DNA of 57,392 nucleotides, from assembly GCA_900317285.1 (NCBI GenBank), contig ONGA01000018.1, positions 1-57,392 on the forward strand, written 5' to 3'. Shown here piece after piece: positions 42,885-52,262 of this stretch. This DNA comes from an uncultured Bacteroidales bacterium (GTDB lineage Bacteria > Bacteroidota > Bacteroidia > Bacteroidales > P3). The notes under the pieces are model-generated. The model did not search any database. It was not told where the DNA came from and was given only the letters and a program-made list of their open reading frames with translations. A program made the translations under genes and the position numbers. The stretch's first letter is position 1. Every line of letters starts with the position of its first letter.

Positions 42885-44073
42885 GGAAGAGTTCTTCTAA
42901 GGGTTGCACGGCGGCGGACCAGGAATAACGTTCACGGACGAAACGATTGCCTTCTTCGGCAATGCGAGTACGCACATCTTCGGTACCAAGAAGCAGACAT
43001 ATCCAGTGGGCCAAATCTTCCTTGCTGTCGCCGACAAACAGCTGGTCGCCCGATGTTGCACCAAGGGCGGCATTGGCCAAGCTTGTTGTGACACACGGCT
43101 TCTGCATAGCCATTGCCTCGAGCAGCTTGTTCTGCAAACCACTGCCTATGCGCATAGGAGCCACGAAGAGCTGCGACGAAGCATAGGCTTCGCGTATGTC
43201 GGGCATACGTCCGCTAACCGTTACTTTCTCGGGTTTCATTGCCTTGGAAGCCAACGCCCGTACTGCGGGCTTGGGATCGGCACCGGCAATCAGCACAGTA
43301 GCATAGGGACAATACTCCCACACCAAGGGCATAACTTCTTTGACCAAGTAGCAGGCCGCATCGACGTTAGGGGCGTAGGACATGTTGCCGCAGAAGCAGA
43401 TTGAGTATCCTCCCTCGTTTAGACTTCCAGACTTTTTGACATTTTGACTTGAGAAGTAGTCAAAGTCGACACCATTTGGAATGATATGTATTTCGCCGTT
43501 TTTCTTGTGGGGAATAGCTTCGCTGTCGACATCGGAGATGATGGTGAGCGCATCGAAGATGGAGAATGCTTTGTACTCGGACGAGCGGAGCATCTTGAAC
43601 TCAAAATGGAGCAGATAGTACCAAAGTCCTCGTGACTGTTCCATCCGTCGCTCTGTGTTCATGGAAAGGGCATCCTGAAAGTCCATCACCTTGGGATAGG
43701 GGAGTCGAGCGACGAGGGGCATTGTGCGCACCATCTGATTGTAAACCACATCGGGTTTTACCTCGCGGGCAAAGTTACGACAGGCGCGCTTGGAGTGGGC
43801 GGTGTTCCAGTAACCCATCTGTAGTGATTTGGAACTAAACCAATTGCGGACAATATTTATCCAACAGACAAGTCGGTTCAGGTGCACCACTCGGATTTCC
43901 TTGCAATAGGGTTGCAGGGCGGTACGCTGTTCGTCGGACACCTTGGTGTGGGAGACGGCAAAGAGGTAAACCTCATGACGTTTCGACAATTCGACAATCT
44001 GGTGGTATGCACGTAGTTTGTCACCCTTCTCAAGGGGATACGGAAAACGGGGAAGAACAACTAATATCTTCAT
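42865..44073 (-). CDS. Family 4 glycosyltransferase (TIGR03087/PEP-CTERM-type sugar transferase-like)
   Basis: A 402-residue GT-B enzyme. The N-terminal acceptor domain starts MKILVVLPRFPYPLEKGDKLRAYH, and VMDFQDALSMNTERRMEQ is typical of the sugar transferase subfamily described for PEP-CTERM/EPS clusters. The donor domain has IIPNGVDFDYF, ICFCGNMSYAPNVDAACYLV, ISGADP-like VLIAGADPKP, VSGRMPDIREAYASSQLFVAPMRIGSGLQNKLLEAMAMQKPCV. A run of 8-bp units (43417-43448) encodes SQNVKKSGSLNE just after VDFDYFS. It lies between parC and hflX on the same strand. Confidence 0.87.
   Translation of the reverse strand: MKILVVLPRFPYPLEKGDKLRAYHQIVELSKRHEVYLFAVSHTKVSDEQRTALQPYCKEIRVVHLNRLVCWINIVRNWFSSKSLQMGYWNTAHSKRACRNFAREVKPDVVYNQMVRTMPLVARLPYPKVMDFQDALSMNTERRMEQSRGLWYYLLHFEFKMLRSSEYKAFSIFDALTIISDVDSEAIPHKKNGEIHIIPNGVDFDYFSSQNVKKSGSLNEGGYSICFCGNMSYAPNVDAACYLVKEVMPLVWEYCPYATVLIAGADPKPAVRALASKAMKPEKVTVSGRMPDIREAYASSQLFVAPMRIGSGLQNKLLEAMAMQKPCVTTSLANAALGATSGDQLFVGDSKEDLAHWICLLLGTEDVRTRIAEEGNRFVRERYSWSAAVQPLEELFHAVVAK
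43417..43448 (-). repeat. Four 8-bp units inside the GT4 gene
   Basis: In the gene direction the units are GTCAAAAT, GTCAAAAA, GTCTGGAA and GTCTAAAC. They code for the segment after VDFDYFSSQ, a loop where length variation is common. Confidence 0.7.
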
Positions 44074-44101
44074 ATCTAAAATTTTCTAATATCCATATTA
44101 T

Positions 44102-46765
44102 TTAAAACAGTTGTGTTTGCGTGCCTTCAGCGAAACCCAGGCGGTCATCGGGTTCTGCAGGTTCAGCGTAATCCGAAGCCTCAGTATCATCGATGTTTTC
44201 TATCGGTTCCGGATCGGGCTTGAGGGGCTGCAGCCAGTTGAATTTATCCACGGCAAAGGTCGTGATACGCTTGCCTCTGGCTTTGGAACTTTTGACGCCG
44301 ATAAAGTCTTCCACCTCTATTATCTCGGAAGCGATTTTCTTTCCCGAATCGGCGGCATAAAGAATTTCCAGCCGCGGATAACAATCGAGGGAAAATGAAA
44401 TGAGTGATGAGCCGTCGGCATCGAGGAAGGGAGTCTTCCTGTCGGTGGCTTCAGGTATGAAACGCTTCAGGTAAGGATAACCGTCAGGAGAACGGTAGAG
44501 TGCCGTCAGAATGGGATTTTCGGCAGAGCCAACAGTGACTTTCGGATTGTATTTCCGCAATTCGGCAAGGTCGTCGTCATAGTGGTTGGCAAGGTCGAAA
44601 TTGGTGGTTCGGTAATTGGCGGACTGCATGACAGCAAGGATTTTGTCATTACCCTTGAATTCACCAAGATATCGACCGGCCTGGTTGACATTAAGTCGTT
44701 TTACACTTTCATCAAACCATATCTGGCGGGCAGAAAGGGTGGACACACCGGAATCCTTAAGGTTGATGGACCGAACGGCATTTCGGGTGAGAATGTTACC
44801 AATGGACTGGCGCCCCTTGATAGCGAGGGTCTTGAAGTCGAAATCAAAAGAGGTTTTCTTGAGTTTGGGCTTCGAGACATGATGCACAGTGACCACCTCA
44901 GCCTCTCCGTTGGGGTTGGCTGTGAAGTAAAGCACCTTGGAGCCGCGGGTACCCTTGGTAAGCAGATAGTCGCGGTCACGTGTGATGGAGGTGACGTTGA
45001 AACGTTTCACCATAACATAGCCGTCAGGACCACCGTCGCGATAAATCATATTGTAGACGGTTCTCTCGTCACGCTTGCGGAAGACAGAAATATAGAGAAT
45101 TTCAGGGCAATCCTGTGTGCCGACAAATCCCTTTTCCTGTATCTTGGTGACCATAAAGGTACCATCACGACGGAATACAATGATGTCGTCCATCTTGGAA
45201 CATTCGCAGGCCACCTCGACGCCTTCCTCGCGCTTCAGACCCCAACCAGCAAAGCCCGTTGTGTAATTAACATAGAGCTTCTCGTTGGCAAGAGCCACAA
45301 CAGTGGACTCGATGTCCTCAAAGTTGCGTATCTCCGTTTTGCGCTCGCGTCCTTTACCATATTTTTCAAGGATATGACGGAAATAGCGGACGGCATAGTC
45401 GGTCAGGTGAGCCAGATGGTTGCGCACTTCCTCGATAGTCATCTCGATATTGGCGAGTTCCTCCATAGCCTTCTTGATGTCGAATTTAGAGATTTTACGC
45501 ACAGGCTTCTCGCATAGTTTTAGCACATCTTCACGCGTAATCTCTTTCTTGAACATCTTGCGGTAGGGGTCAAAGGCGCGCTCAATTTCTGTCACCTGGT
45601 CGTCCCACGACTTCGACTTGTCGTTCTCCAGCACCTTATATATACGCTTCTCAAAGAATATTTTCTCAAGCGAAACCCAATGCCAACGGTCCTCCAGTTC
45701 TGCCAGCTGTATTTCCAGCTCCTGCCGCAACAGGTCCTTGGTGCGCATCGTGTTGTGTCGCAGAATGTCGCTGGCGGTCATAAAGACAGGCTTGTCGTTG
45801 ACAATAACGCAGGTCTGGGGCGAAAAACTGATTTGGCAGTTGGTGAAAGCATAAAGGGCGTCGATGGTCTGGTCGGGACTCACTCCGCTGGGCAGGTATA
45901 CCACTATCTCCACTTCGGCAGCGGTATTGTCGTCCACCTTCTTGATTTTGATTTTTCCCTTCTCGTTTGCCTTCAAAATACTGTCTATCAGCACATCGGT
46001 AGTAACAGTATAGGGCAACTCGCTGATAACAATAGCTTTCCGTTTCTCGTCATAGTGCATCTTAGCGCGGATGCGGAGTCTTCCTCCGAGGGCACCGTCG
46101 TTGTATTTGCTCACATCTATCAAGCCGCCCGTCGGGAAGTCGGGATAAATTTCAAACTCCTCGTCTTTCAATATCTTGATACTGCTCTCCAGAAGTTCAC
46201 AGAAATTGTAGGGCAGAATGACCGAGGTGAGTGTAACGGCAATGCCTTTGGTGCCTTGTGCGAGCAGGAGCGGGAACTTGATGGGCAGCGACACGGGCTC
46301 CTGTTTGCGTCCGTCATAGCTGGGCTTCCACTGCGTGGTCTTGGGGTTGAACACCACCTCTTTGGCAAATTTCGACAAACGGGCCTCTATGTAACGGCCG
46401 GCAGCGGCATCGTCGCCGGTGAGGATGTTGCCCCAGTTACCCTGGCAGTCTATCAGCAAGTCCTTTTGTCCCAGGTTGACCAGTGCATCCTTGATGGAGG
46501 CGTCGCCATGGGGATGGTACTGCATGGTGTTACCCACGATATTCGCCACCTTCGTGAAGCGGCCGTCGTCCGTCTCCTCCATTGCATGGAGGATGCGACG
46601 CTGCACAGGCTTCAAGCCGTCGTCGATATCGGGCACCGAACGGTCCAATATCACATCGCTGGCATAGTCTATCCAATAGTCCTTGAACATTCCGCCGAGC
46701 GAGAGTGTCGCTCCCTGTTCCTCGGCAGGTGTGGTTATGTTGTCGTTCTCTTTAATTTCTTCCAT
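44102..46765 (-). CDS. parC: DNA topoisomerase IV subunit A (ParC-type gyrase/topoisomerase subunit)
   Basis: Type IIA topoisomerase A subunit of 887 residues for chromosome decatenation. The breakage-reunion domain has PDIDDGLKPVQRRILHAM, MQYHPHGDASIKDALVNLGQ, the catalytic tyrosine in GRYIEARLSKFA (Tyr about 125) and LAQGTKGIAVTL. The C-terminal propeller is shorter and lacks a recognisable GyrA box, favouring ParC over GyrA, although Bacteroidota annotation of the two is often mixed. At the positions of the quinolone-contact Ser and Glu (E. coli ParC 80/84) the sequence has Ala and Asp, as in the Bacteroides homologues I recall. The acidic tail ends DDRLGFAEGTQTQLF. Confidence 0.88.
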   Translation of the reverse strand: MEEIKENDNITTPAEEQGATLSLGGMFKDYWIDYASDVILDRSVPDIDDGLKPVQRRILHAMEETDDGRFTKVANIVGNTMQYHPHGDASIKDALVNLGQKDLLIDCQGNWGNILTGDDAAAGRYIEARLSKFAKEVVFNPKTTQWKPSYDGRKQEPVSLPIKFPLLLAQGTKGIAVTLTSVILPYNFCELLESSIKILKDEEFEIYPDFPTGGLIDVSKYNDGALGGRLRIRAKMHYDEKRKAIVISELPYTVTTDVLIDSILKANEKGKIKIKKVDDNTAAEVEIVVYLPSGVSPDQTIDALYAFTNCQISFSPQTCVIVNDKPVFMTASDILRHNTMRTKDLLRQELEIQLAELEDRWHWVSLEKIFFEKRIYKVLENDKSKSWDDQVTEIERAFDPYRKMFKKEITREDVLKLCEKPVRKISKFDIKKAMEELANIEMTIEEVRNHLAHLTDYAVRYFRHILEKYGKGRERKTEIRNFEDIESTVVALANEKLYVNYTTGFAGWGLKREEGVEVACECSKMDDIIVFRRDGTFMVTKIQEKGFVGTQDCPEILYISVFRKRDERTVYNMIYRDGGPDGYVMVKRFNVTSITRDRDYLLTKGTRGSKVLYFTANPNGEAEVVTVHHVSKPKLKKTSFDFDFKTLAIKGRQSIGNILTRNAVRSINLKDSGVSTLSARQIWFDESVKRLNVNQAGRYLGEFKGNDKILAVMQSANYRTTNFDLANHYDDDLAELRKYNPKVTVGSAENPILTALYRSPDGYPYLKRFIPEATDRKTPFLDADGSSLISFSLDCYPRLEILYAADSGKKIASEIIEVEDFIGVKSSKARGKRITTFAVDKFNWLQPLKPDPEPIENIDDTEASDYAEPAEPDDRLGFAEGTQTQLF

Positions 46766-46786
46766 AAAAATCTAAATCATTGGCCG

Positions 46787-48340
46787 TTATCTCGCATTGG
46801 CATTCCTCAGGAAGCGTCCCCTGAGTCCCCCGTGATCCTTGTCGCGGCTCCAGAGCACCCATTTCGCCTTGCCGGCGATATGGTCCTCGGGAACAAAGCC
46901 CCAGAAGCGGCTGTCCTGGCTGCAGTGGCGGTTGTCACCCATCATCCAGTAGTAGTTCTGCTTCACCTTGTAGGTCGAGGTAGCCTGTCCATTGATATAT
47001 ATCTTCCCATCACGCACTTCGAGGCTATTGCCCTCGTAGGCTGTGATGACGCGTCTGTACAATGGCAGGTTCTCCAACGTAAGCTTCAGTGTCTCTCCTG
47101 CGGCAGGGATATGGATGGGACCGTAGTCGTCGACCGACCAGTAATAGCCGGGGGCATTGGGATAGAGCGACATCGACGAGTCTGGCTCATTCTTCACCTT
47201 CTCCACCGACAACACTATCGACTTGCCCGACAGGGAGGCCGCGATGCCCTTGCTCAGCGGCACCATCATGTGGATATTGCCCATCTCGTCGTAGAACATC
47301 CCCGACCGCTCCATATCCTCACGGCTCACGCCACACTCGTCGAGAGCCTTCTCGGGATGGAAACCGGCAGCAAAGGTCACAGCATACATCACCTGTGCAT
47401 CTTCCGGCATCTCCACAGGCTTGCCGTTGATATGGACCACCTGGTCAATAATCTGCAGCGTCTCACCGGGCAGACCCATGCAACGTTTGATATAATGTTC
47501 ACGCTTGTCCACTGGGCGCACAATTATGCCGCCCACGTTGGTTCCGGCATATACCGCCGTACCGTTCAGCACAGCCTCTCGCCCGCACTCGCGCACTGCC
47601 TCATAGTAGGTCACTTGCCCGCCGGGGAAGGCTTTCAGCACCGTGTCGCCAGCCGGGAAGTTGAACACCACGGCATCATAGCGTTTCACCTTGGTATAGC
47701 CTGGATAACGGTGATACGAGAAATGGGGCCAGTCAAGGTACGACTTCGTCGAACCGCCCAGGGTGTTGTGCACCAGCGGCAGCGACAGCGGCGTCTGTAT
47801 CACTCGCGGACCATATGCCATCTTGCTCACCAGCAGGTGGTCGCCCACCAGCAAGCTCTTCTCCATACTAGACGACGGTATCGAGAACAGTTCGAACACA
47901 TAGCCCCTGATAAGCACCACGGCAATCAGGGCGAAGACAATAGCCTCCACCCAGTCGCGCACCTCGCCGACCTTCATGGGCTTCTCCACCTTCGGGTCGT
48001 GGTAGGCCGCCGTCCAGCGACCACCCTCCGTCGGAAGCAGTCCCAGACACGGTAAGTAGACGAACGGGAACAGCACACCCAGCAGCTGCTCCCAAAAACT
48101 GTAACGGCGGAACACGCGCGCCGTCTCCACCACCATCAGAAGGAAAATGAAGATGTTCAGTCCGGGAATCAGGAAATACAACAGCCACACCCACTTCTTG
48201 CCACATATCTTCACCCACAGATAGAGGTTCCAAAAAGGCACCAGCGCTAACCAGGGCGACCGGCCCGCCTTCTTGAACACAAGACACAGGCCCAATAACG
48301 AGCCCAGGAGGTAAACTATCAACGCAATGTCGTATATCAT
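46787..48340 (-). CDS. lepB: Signal peptidase I
   Basis: Leader peptidase of 517 residues, much larger than the E. coli enzyme. The N-terminal 100 residues form several membrane helices (DUF5684-like: LVYLLGSLLGLCLVFKKAGRSPWLALVPFWN). A further membrane anchor (EAIVFALIAVVLIRGYVFE) precedes the catalytic domain with the nucleophile in SIPSSSMEKSLLVGDHLLV (Ser about 158), the general base in YIKRCMGLPGE, and box E in MMGDNRHCSQDSRFWGFVP. An insertion of about 150 residues between the Lys and the GDNR box is usual in Bacteroidetes LepB. Same strand as, and 21 bases before, parC. Confidence 0.95.
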   Translation of the reverse strand: MIYDIALIVYLLGSLLGLCLVFKKAGRSPWLALVPFWNLYLWVKICGKKWVWLLYFLIPGLNIFIFLLMVVETARVFRRYSFWEQLLGVLFPFVYLPCLGLLPTEGGRWTAAYHDPKVEKPMKVGEVRDWVEAIVFALIAVVLIRGYVFELFSIPSSSMEKSLLVGDHLLVSKMAYGPRVIQTPLSLPLVHNTLGGSTKSYLDWPHFSYHRYPGYTKVKRYDAVVFNFPAGDTVLKAFPGGQVTYYEAVRECGREAVLNGTAVYAGTNVGGIIVRPVDKREHYIKRCMGLPGETLQIIDQVVHINGKPVEMPEDAQVMYAVTFAAGFHPEKALDECGVSREDMERSGMFYDEMGNIHMMVPLSKGIAASLSGKSIVLSVEKVKNEPDSSMSLYPNAPGYYWSVDDYGPIHIPAAGETLKLTLENLPLYRRVITAYEGNSLEVRDGKIYINGQATSTYKVKQNYYWMMGDNRHCSQDSRFWGFVPEDHIAGKAKWVLWSRDKDHGGLRGRFLRNANAR

Positions 48341-48350
48341 AATCTTTATT

Positions 48351-49475
48351 TTACTTACGCATTAACACATTAACACATTCAATCAGTTTTTCTTTTTCTT
48401 TTTTCCAGTCCATGTCTTCGCGCGCTGGAGCGAAAAGAGCCTTGCGCTGTGCTGCATCCAGCGTCCGCCAGCGTTCCAGCAGGCGCTGTGTGGCATCTGC
48501 CAACGCTCGGGGACCGGGAGCATCCATCAACTCGCCGACTCCATATTGCTTCACCATCCGTGCCGTCTCCGGCATGTCGCTCGCCACCACCGGCACACCG
48601 GCAGCAACGAAGTCCCCTACCCTGTTGGGCAGCGTCAGGTGGTAGCTCAGTCCCATCTCCTCCAGCATCAGCAGCCCCACGTCGGCCGACGGCGTCAGGC
48701 GGTCCAGCTCCTCATGCGGCAGAAGCCCGAGGAAGTCGATACGGTCAGCCCAAGGTTTCGACCCGGCATAGCGGCGCATCTCCTCTATCAGGTCGCCGCC
48801 ACCGGCAATGCTGAGACGGCAGTCGGGCAGGAACTCCATGGCGTCGATGGCCCAGTCCACACCACGCCCCACGTTCACAGCACCCTGGTAAAGCAGCACC
48901 GGATGTTCTGGGGTCTCAGCCTTTGGCTGCAACGAGGCATCGATGGGCTGCACGTTCCTCACCACCGTCATCTCCACGCCATTGTGGTCGCGGTAATAAT
49001 CGGCAAAACTCTGGCACACCGTTATCAGCGCCGAGCATCGGGGCATCAGGCACTTGTTTATCAGGCGCCACGCCAGCCGCACCACCGGCCGACCGATAAC
49101 CTCCGGCAACTCGGGAAACAGCTCGTGGGCATCCATCACCAGCCGGCAGCGCAACCTGTGCGCCGCCCACCAGCAACCCGGCAGCGTGTCGCTGTCGTTC
49201 GCCCACACCAGGTCGGGTTTCTCCTCCACGATGCGGCGCGCCACACGCTGGTTGAACTCGGCATAGAACTTCGGACCACGCAGATGGCGCAACTCCATGC
49301 GCTCGGTGCGGTAGGGGCGCTCCACCTCCTTGCTGTGCGGAAGCAGGCGGCCAATGAGGAGCACCTCGTAGCCCGCCACCGTCAGTTCGCGGCAGTGGCG
49401 GTCCACGCGCCGGTCGGTCACCAAATCATTGGTCACTGCCATCACTATCTTCCTATGTTCCACGTCTCTGCGCAT
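48351..49475 (-). CDS. Family 4 glycosyltransferase
   Basis: A 374-residue GT-B enzyme: KIVMAVTNDLVTDRRVDRHCREL at the N-terminus, DLVWANDSDTLPGCWWAAHRLRCRLVMDAHELFPELPE in the acceptor domain, and VLLYQGAVNVGRGVDWAIDAME, SIAGGGDLIEEMRRYAG, LPNRVGDFVAAGVPVVASDMPE in the donor domain. The C-terminal codons (ECVNVLMRK) and the approach to the stop are made of 8-bp TGTGTTAA units. It lies ten bases before lepB and would be first in the minus-strand group. Confidence 0.88.
   Translation of the reverse strand: MRRDVEHRKIVMAVTNDLVTDRRVDRHCRELTVAGYEVLLIGRLLPHSKEVERPYRTERMELRHLRGPKFYAEFNQRVARRIVEEKPDLVWANDSDTLPGCWWAAHRLRCRLVMDAHELFPELPEVIGRPVVRLAWRLINKCLMPRCSALITVCQSFADYYRDHNGVEMTVVRNVQPIDASLQPKAETPEHPVLLYQGAVNVGRGVDWAIDAMEFLPDCRLSIAGGGDLIEEMRRYAGSKPWADRIDFLGLLPHEELDRLTPSADVGLLMLEEMGLSYHLTLPNRVGDFVAAGVPVVASDMPETARMVKQYGVGELMDAPGPRALADATQRLLERWRTLDAAQRKALFAPAREDMDWKKEKEKLIECVNVLMRK
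48360..48383 (-). repeat. 8-bp units at the 3' end of the GT4 gene
   Basis: On the plus strand CATTAACA occurs twice, followed by CATTCAAT. In the gene this encodes IECVNVLM immediately before the stop. Confidence 0.65.
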
Positions 49476-49525
49476 TATTTACGCGCTCAAAAAGTAAATT
49501 TATAACGCAATTTAAAAATATTTCG

Positions 49526-49533
49526 TATTTTTG
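49526..49533 (+). promoter_or_regulatory. Probable -7 element for the META-domain lipoprotein
   Basis: TATTTTTG matches TAnnTTTG 31 bases before the ATG. No convincing -33 element is present. Confidence 0.45.
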
Positions 49534-49564
49534 CACTCGAAATTTTATCAACAATTGTGGAAAA

Positions 49565-50017
49565 ATGAAGAAAACCCTGCCTTTTCTGCTGACGCTGGCC
49601 CTGCTGCTCACCGCCTGCAAGGCGAGCAAAACGGTAGCACACACCGATCTCCTCCTGCCGCAAAAGGAGCAGACCTGGCAGCTCGTCGCCCGGCAGGGAC
49701 ACCCTCTCAACCGCACAAAAGCGGCACCCTCGCTCGTCATCAACCCCGACGCCGGCGTCGCCACAGGCTTCGCCTACTGCAACGAATACACCTTCAAGCT
49801 GGAACTCGTGCCAGCCGGATCGCAACCCGACGGCGACTACTACACCATCCACCTCGGCCTTTGGGGCTCCGGCAACCTCAGCTGCCCAGAAGCCGACATG
49901 AACGCCGAACAGCGCTACCTCTCCCTCCTCGCCAAAGCCTCACGCCTGCGCATCACGGCCACCACCCTCACCCTCTTCCAGCGCGACAAGGAAATCCTGC
50001 ACTTCGAACTGAAATAG
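49565..50017 (+). CDS. META/HslJ-like domain lipoprotein
   Basis: A 150-residue lipoprotein. The signal peptide [19 protein letters not shown] has the lipobox Cys at about residue 18. The mature part fits the META (HslJ-like) domain: [37 protein letters not shown], a central loop with [48 protein letters not shown] proteins are often associated with stress or novobiocin resistance in other bacteria; the exact role here is unknown. First of a plus-strand cluster, four bases before the NUDIX gene. Confidence 0.75.
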   Translation: MKKTLPFLLTLALLLTACKASKTVAHTDLLLPQKEQTWQLVARQGHPLNRTKAAPSLVINPDAGVATGFAYCNEYTFKLELVPAGSQPDGDYYTIHLGLWGSGNLSCPEADMNAEQRYLSLLAKASRLRITATTLTLFQRDKEILHFELK

Positions 50018-50021
50018 CACC

Positions 50022-50522
50022 ATGAAATTATCCTATAAATACCACACCTTCAACCTTCCGCTGTGGCTGCTGCGACACCTCAAGCGCCGCATGCGCTGGG
50101 TGCGCGCCGCAGGCGGCATCGTCACCGCCCCCGACGGCACCATGCTCCTCATCCTCCGCAACGGCCGCTGGGACCTTCCCAAGGGCAAGGTCGAACCCGG
50201 CGAGACCCTCCTCCAGGCTGCCCTCCGCGAAGTCGGGGAAGAGACAGGCATAGCACCCGCGGCATCAGGCACCGTTCCCGTCAAGACCTACCACATCTTC
50301 AGATGGGGCATGAAAGTCCGTCGGGCAAACTTCCCCAAGGGCTGGCACCTTAAGCAGACCTCCTGGTTTCCAATGACGGCTGAAAAACAATCTGTTACAC
50401 CACAGCAGGAAGAAGGCATCACCGACGCCGTATGGGTCACCCCCGACGAATTCCACCGTCGCCTCTCCTCCTCCTACGGCACCCTCCGCACGCTCTCCTC
50501 CTTGGTGAAAACCACCTCATAA
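50022..50522 (+). CDS. NUDIX hydrolase
   Basis: A 166-residue NUDIX protein. The Nudix box [23 protein letters not shown] fits GX5EX7REUXEEXGU exactly. It is preceded by [28 protein letters not shown]. The product class resembles diadenosine/diphosphoinositol-polyphosphate-type hydrolases, but the substrate cannot be told. The segment [25 protein letters not shown] is longer than the usual strand-turn-strand here. It lies between the META lipoprotein and dprA. Confidence 0.9.
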   Translation: MKLSYKYHTFNLPLWLLRHLKRRMRWVRAAGGIVTAPDGTMLLILRNGRWDLPKGKVEPGETLLQAALREVGEETGIAPAASGTVPVKTYHIFRWGMKVRRANFPKGWHLKQTSWFPMTAEKQSVTPQQEEGITDAVWVTPDEFHRRLSSSYGTLRTLSSLVKTTS

Positions 50523-50572
50523 TCTGTTGTTTCTCTTGTCCTTTCCTGTTTTCGAATAAAAAATTTTCTTCC

Positions 50573-51679
50573 ATGGACAGCCTCAGCCAAATAGCCCTCA
50601 CCATGACCCCCGGTCTCGGACCCACCTCCGTACGCAAGCTGGTCGACCTCTACCCCGACACCGACATCTTCTCGCTGCCGGCCAAGGAACTGGACGAGAT
50701 TTTCGGCACCCACCGCGACATTGCAGCCTGCATCGCCGACAAGACGGCATTCCCGCGTGCCGAGCAGGAGCTGGCGTTCTGCGAGAAAAACCACATCCGC
50801 CCGCTCTTCTTCACCGACAACGCCTTCCCCCAGCGTCTCAACCGCCCCGAGACCTCCGACTGCCCAGCCCTGCTCTACGTCATGGGCTCCGCCGACCTCA
50901 ACCCCGAGCGACCTGTGGCTGTCGTCGGCACCCGCAAGGCCACGCAGCAGGGACGCGACAACACCGAGCGCATCATCAGCGAACTGAAAGCCTACAACAC
51001 CCACATCGTCAGCGGATTGGCCTACGGCATCGACACCGCCGCGCACACCGCCGCACTGAAATTCTCGCTCCCCACTGTCGCCGTCCTCGGCCACGGTCTC
51101 GACCAGATCTATCCCACCCAGAACCGCACCCTTGCCAAAAACATCCTCGAACACGGCGGCGCTCTCGTCACCGAATACCCCTCCGGCACCGGCATCAACC
51201 CCCGTTTCTTCCCCGCTCGCAACCGCATCATCGCCGCCCTCAGCGACGCCACCGTCGTCGTCGAGGCCTCCGAGAAAGGCGGCGCACTCATCACCGCCGC
51301 ACTCGCTGGCGGCTACCAGCGCGAGGTCTTCGCCCTCCCGGGACGCCTCTCCGACACCTACTCCCGCGGCACCAACAACCTCATCGCCACCAACAAAGCA
51401 CTCCTCGCACGCAACGCCGACGACATCGCCTTCCACCTCGGATGGCCCCTGGCTCAGCAGCAGCTCTCGCTCGAAAGCCAGCTCGGCATCGAAGCCGTCA
51501 AGCTCTCCGCACAGGAGAAACGCGTCGTCGACACCCTGCGCACCCGCGACAGCCTCTCCCTCGACGAGATAGCATCCCTCGTCAACCTCTCCCTCCCCCA
51601 GACCGCCGCACTCCTCTTCAACCTCGAGCTCAAAGACCTCCTGCGCACTCTCCCCGGCCACCTCTATTGCCTCAGGTAA
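50573..51679 (+). CDS. dprA: DNA-processing protein DprA/Smf
   Basis: RecA loader for incoming single-stranded DNA in natural transformation, 368 residues. The ATG at 50573 gives a SAM-like N-terminus (LTMTPGLGPTSVRKLV). The Rossmann-like core has VVGTRKATQQGRDNTERII, IVSGLAYGIDTAAHTAAL, VLGHGLDQIYPTQNRTLA, FPARNRIIAALSDATVVVEASEKGGALITAALA. A C-terminal winged-helix domain (EKRVVDTLRTRDSLSLDEIASLVNLSLPQTAALLFNLELKDLL) is complete. A 50-base AT-rich spacer separates it from the NUDIX gene. Confidence 0.95.
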   Translation: MDSLSQIALTMTPGLGPTSVRKLVDLYPDTDIFSLPAKELDEIFGTHRDIAACIADKTAFPRAEQELAFCEKNHIRPLFFTDNAFPQRLNRPETSDCPALLYVMGSADLNPERPVAVVGTRKATQQGRDNTERIISELKAYNTHIVSGLAYGIDTAAHTAALKFSLPTVAVLGHGLDQIYPTQNRTLAKNILEHGGALVTEYPSGTGINPRFFPARNRIIAALSDATVVVEASEKGGALITAALAGGYQREVFALPGRLSDTYSRGTNNLIATNKALLARNADDIAFHLGWPLAQQQLSLESQLGIEAVKLSAQEKRVVDTLRTRDSLSLDEIASLVNLSLPQTAALLFNLELKDLLRTLPGHLYCLR

Positions 51680-51698
51680 ATATTTTTTCGTATATTTG
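51667..51698 (+). promoter_or_regulatory. Promoter of the lipoprotein-cca pair
   Basis: TTG (51667-51669), inside the last dprA codons, and TATATTTG (51691-51698) are 21 bases apart. This fits the Bacteroidetes consensus. It also argues for the ATG at 51723 rather than the TTG that forms part of the -7 element. Confidence 0.65.
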
Positions 51699-51722
51699 CA
51701 CCCGGATTTTAAGCCTACCCTT

Positions 51723-52262
51723 ATGAAGAAATACCTGATAATCACCATTTCGGCGCTCCTGTTCGCCACCGCCTGCAATCACAAAACCCACCGCGAGTTC
51801 CGCTCCGCCGACAACTCCATCGTGGCAACAACCGACTACATCGGCGACGACAGCCTCCATGCCTCCTGGCAGTTCACCGACCGCGACGGCAACCCCTTGG
51901 TGCCACAGTGCGACTCCCTCCGCGTCACCGAACTCGGTCCCGACGGCCACCCCGTCAGCGTCTGCTTCTATGTCGGCGACAGCCAGCGCTGGCTCCAGTT
52001 CTACTCCACCATGGTCGTACGCAGCGACGGCGTCGTGCGCAACGGCCTCCGCGAGGGCCTCTGGGTCTTCTACTTCCCCAACGGCAACAAGCAGACTGAA
52101 TACACCTTCCTCCTCGGTCGCGAGGAAGGCCCCTACAAAGTGTTCCGCGAAAACGGCATCCCCTACTACATCGGCCAGTGCCGCGAGGGACGCCGCGTGG
52201 GCGTTTGGGAAATCTACAACGAAGACGGTACCCTCGCCATCACCAAGGACTATGGCGATTGA
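51723..52262 (+). CDS. Lipoprotein with MORN/YwqK-like repeats
   Basis: A 179-residue lipoprotein: MKKYLIITISALLFATAC with the lipobox Cys at residue 18. The mature part has antitoxin-YwqK/MORN-like motifs: NGLREGLWVFYFPNGNKQTEYTF, GREEGPYKVFRENGIPYYIGQ, GRRVGVWEIYNEDG. Such repeats are common in Bacteroidota surface lipoproteins; I know of no function for this one. The end overlaps cca by 11 bases. Confidence 0.7.
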   Translation: MKKYLIITISALLFATACNHKTHREFRSADNSIVATTDYIGDDSLHASWQFTDRDGNPLVPQCDSLRVTELGPDGHPVSVCFYVGDSQRWLQFYSTMVVRSDGVVRNGLREGLWVFYFPNGNKQTEYTFLLGREEGPYKVFRENGIPYYIGQCREGRRVGVWEIYNEDGTLAITKDYGD